Source: Sphingobacterium multivorum (lineage in GTDB: Bacteria; Bacteroidota; Bacteroidia; Sphingobacteriales; Sphingobacteriaceae). Taken from it: a stretch of 64,000 bases of DNA. The stretch is from contig NZ_UAUU01000011.1 in the NCBI RefSeq assembly GCF_900457465.1, positions 186,001-250,000 of the forward strand. Direction: 5' to 3'. The translations under genes were made by a program, and so were the position numbers. Under the pieces are notes generated by a model. The model was not told the origin of the DNA. It saw only the letters and a program-made list of their open reading frames with translations, and did no database searches. Shown here one piece after another: positions 63,784-64,000 of the stretch. Each line of letters opens with the position of its first letter. The stretch's first letter is position 1.

Positions 63784-63822
63784 TATAAAAAAAAGGAGAC
63801 ACTTTCTATGAAGTGTCTCCTT
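63784..63822 (-). terminator. Rho-independent terminator of the tmRNA gene
   Basis: A perfect 12-bp stem, AAGGAGACACTT (63793-63804) and AAGTGTCTCCTT (63811-63822), with eight A on the plus strand at 63787-63794 that read as T in the minus transcript. It follows the tmRNA 3' end by three bases. Confidence 0.9.
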
Positions 63823-63825
63823 AAG

Positions 63826-64000
63826 TGGAGCTGGAGAGATTCGAACTCTCGTCCAGTCATGGTACTGTATACGCTTTCTACATGTTTAGCTTCTCTTTAA
63901 TTGTCGGGCGAGGGAAGGTGAGTCGCTTACCTATACCGTACGCCGTAGTTGCTGTTTCTCACAAGTGCTTAGCAACATCACACTTGCCAGTTCTATTGTT
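63826..64000 (-). ncRNA. ssrA: tmRNA, 3' part, 5' end outside the window
   Basis: On the minus strand the sequence ends GGACGAGAGTTCGAATC and then TCTCCAGCTCCA, the T-arm and acceptor end of the tRNA-like domain of transfer-messenger RNA. The CCA end is not encoded; bases CTT follow the discriminator A. Upstream lie pseudoknot-like stems. About 175 of the expected 360-400 bases are present; the proteolysis-tag frame should lie beyond the window. tmRNA with SmpB rescues stalled ribosomes. Confidence 0.9.

Overview
The window looks like a chromosomal segment of a Bacteroidota bacterium of the Sphingobacteriaceae (Sphingobacterium or Pedobacter type). The evidence is an adjacent SusC/SusD pair, TAnnTTTG-type promoter boxes, few Shine-Dalgarno sequences, a DUF6266 protein, and ECF sigma factors paired with TonB-domain anti-sigma-like proteins. 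The genus is inferred from general resemblance, not from a marker gene.

Layout. 0-9.7 kb holds housekeeping and stress genes: a 5'-truncated AAA ATPase, Hsp20, a thioesterase, a sigma factor with a membrane partner, a UbiB-like kinase, an atypical SDR, YceI, a Crp-family regulator, a GNAT, and a TauE/DUF1634 exporter pair. 9.9-17.7 kb (minus strand) is a CzcCBA/CusCBA-type metal efflux operon (outer membrane factor, adaptor, RND pump) with its own two-component system; the pump gene carries four small indels. 17.8-20.4 kb is a Tat-exported phospholipase C. 20.4-27.8 kb is a biotin operon, bioB-A-F-G-C-D, divergent from a MocR-type regulator whose aminotransferase domain appears to lack the PLP lysine. 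27.8-44.1 kb is mixed: MepB, a DHFR-like reductase, a 31-codon small gene, a DUF3857 protein, a sigma/TonB-anti-sigma pair divergent from a VWA protein, DUF6266, a desaturase, an XRE regulator, a structured non-coding repeat element (39.5-39.75 kb), a sugar isomerase-like protein, a universal stress protein and a decayed hydrolase.

44.4-63.2 kb is a complete-looking beta-mannan/glucomannan utilisation locus. It has an AraC regulator, SusC, SusD, a probable surface glycan-binding lipoprotein, two GH26 enzymes, a DUF5060-GH5-like enzyme, a GH5 mannanase, a GH30 enzyme, a CE1-like esterase (frameshifted), a GH130 mannosylglucose phosphorylase, a GPH-family symporter and a mannobiose/cellobiose 2-epimerase. 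The implied route is surface cleavage of mannan by lipoprotein mannanases, SusCD import, conversion to mannobiose, symport, epimerisation to mannosyl-glucose, then phosphorolysis to mannose-1-phosphate and glucose. A TAAAATA-type motif recurs before araC, susC and the GH30 gene, at matching distances from predicted -7 boxes in the last two cases. The window ends in the 3' part of a minus-strand tmRNA gene, next to a gene-free stretch with repeated att-like words.

Five genes are interrupted by small indels. In four of them, restoring a counted set of 1-2 base changes gives an exact multiple of three and full-length homology, mostly by refilling short homopolymers. Sequencing or assembly error is therefore as likely as real decay. 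The fifth, a hydrolase at 43.1-44.1 kb, also seems to have lost an internal segment.
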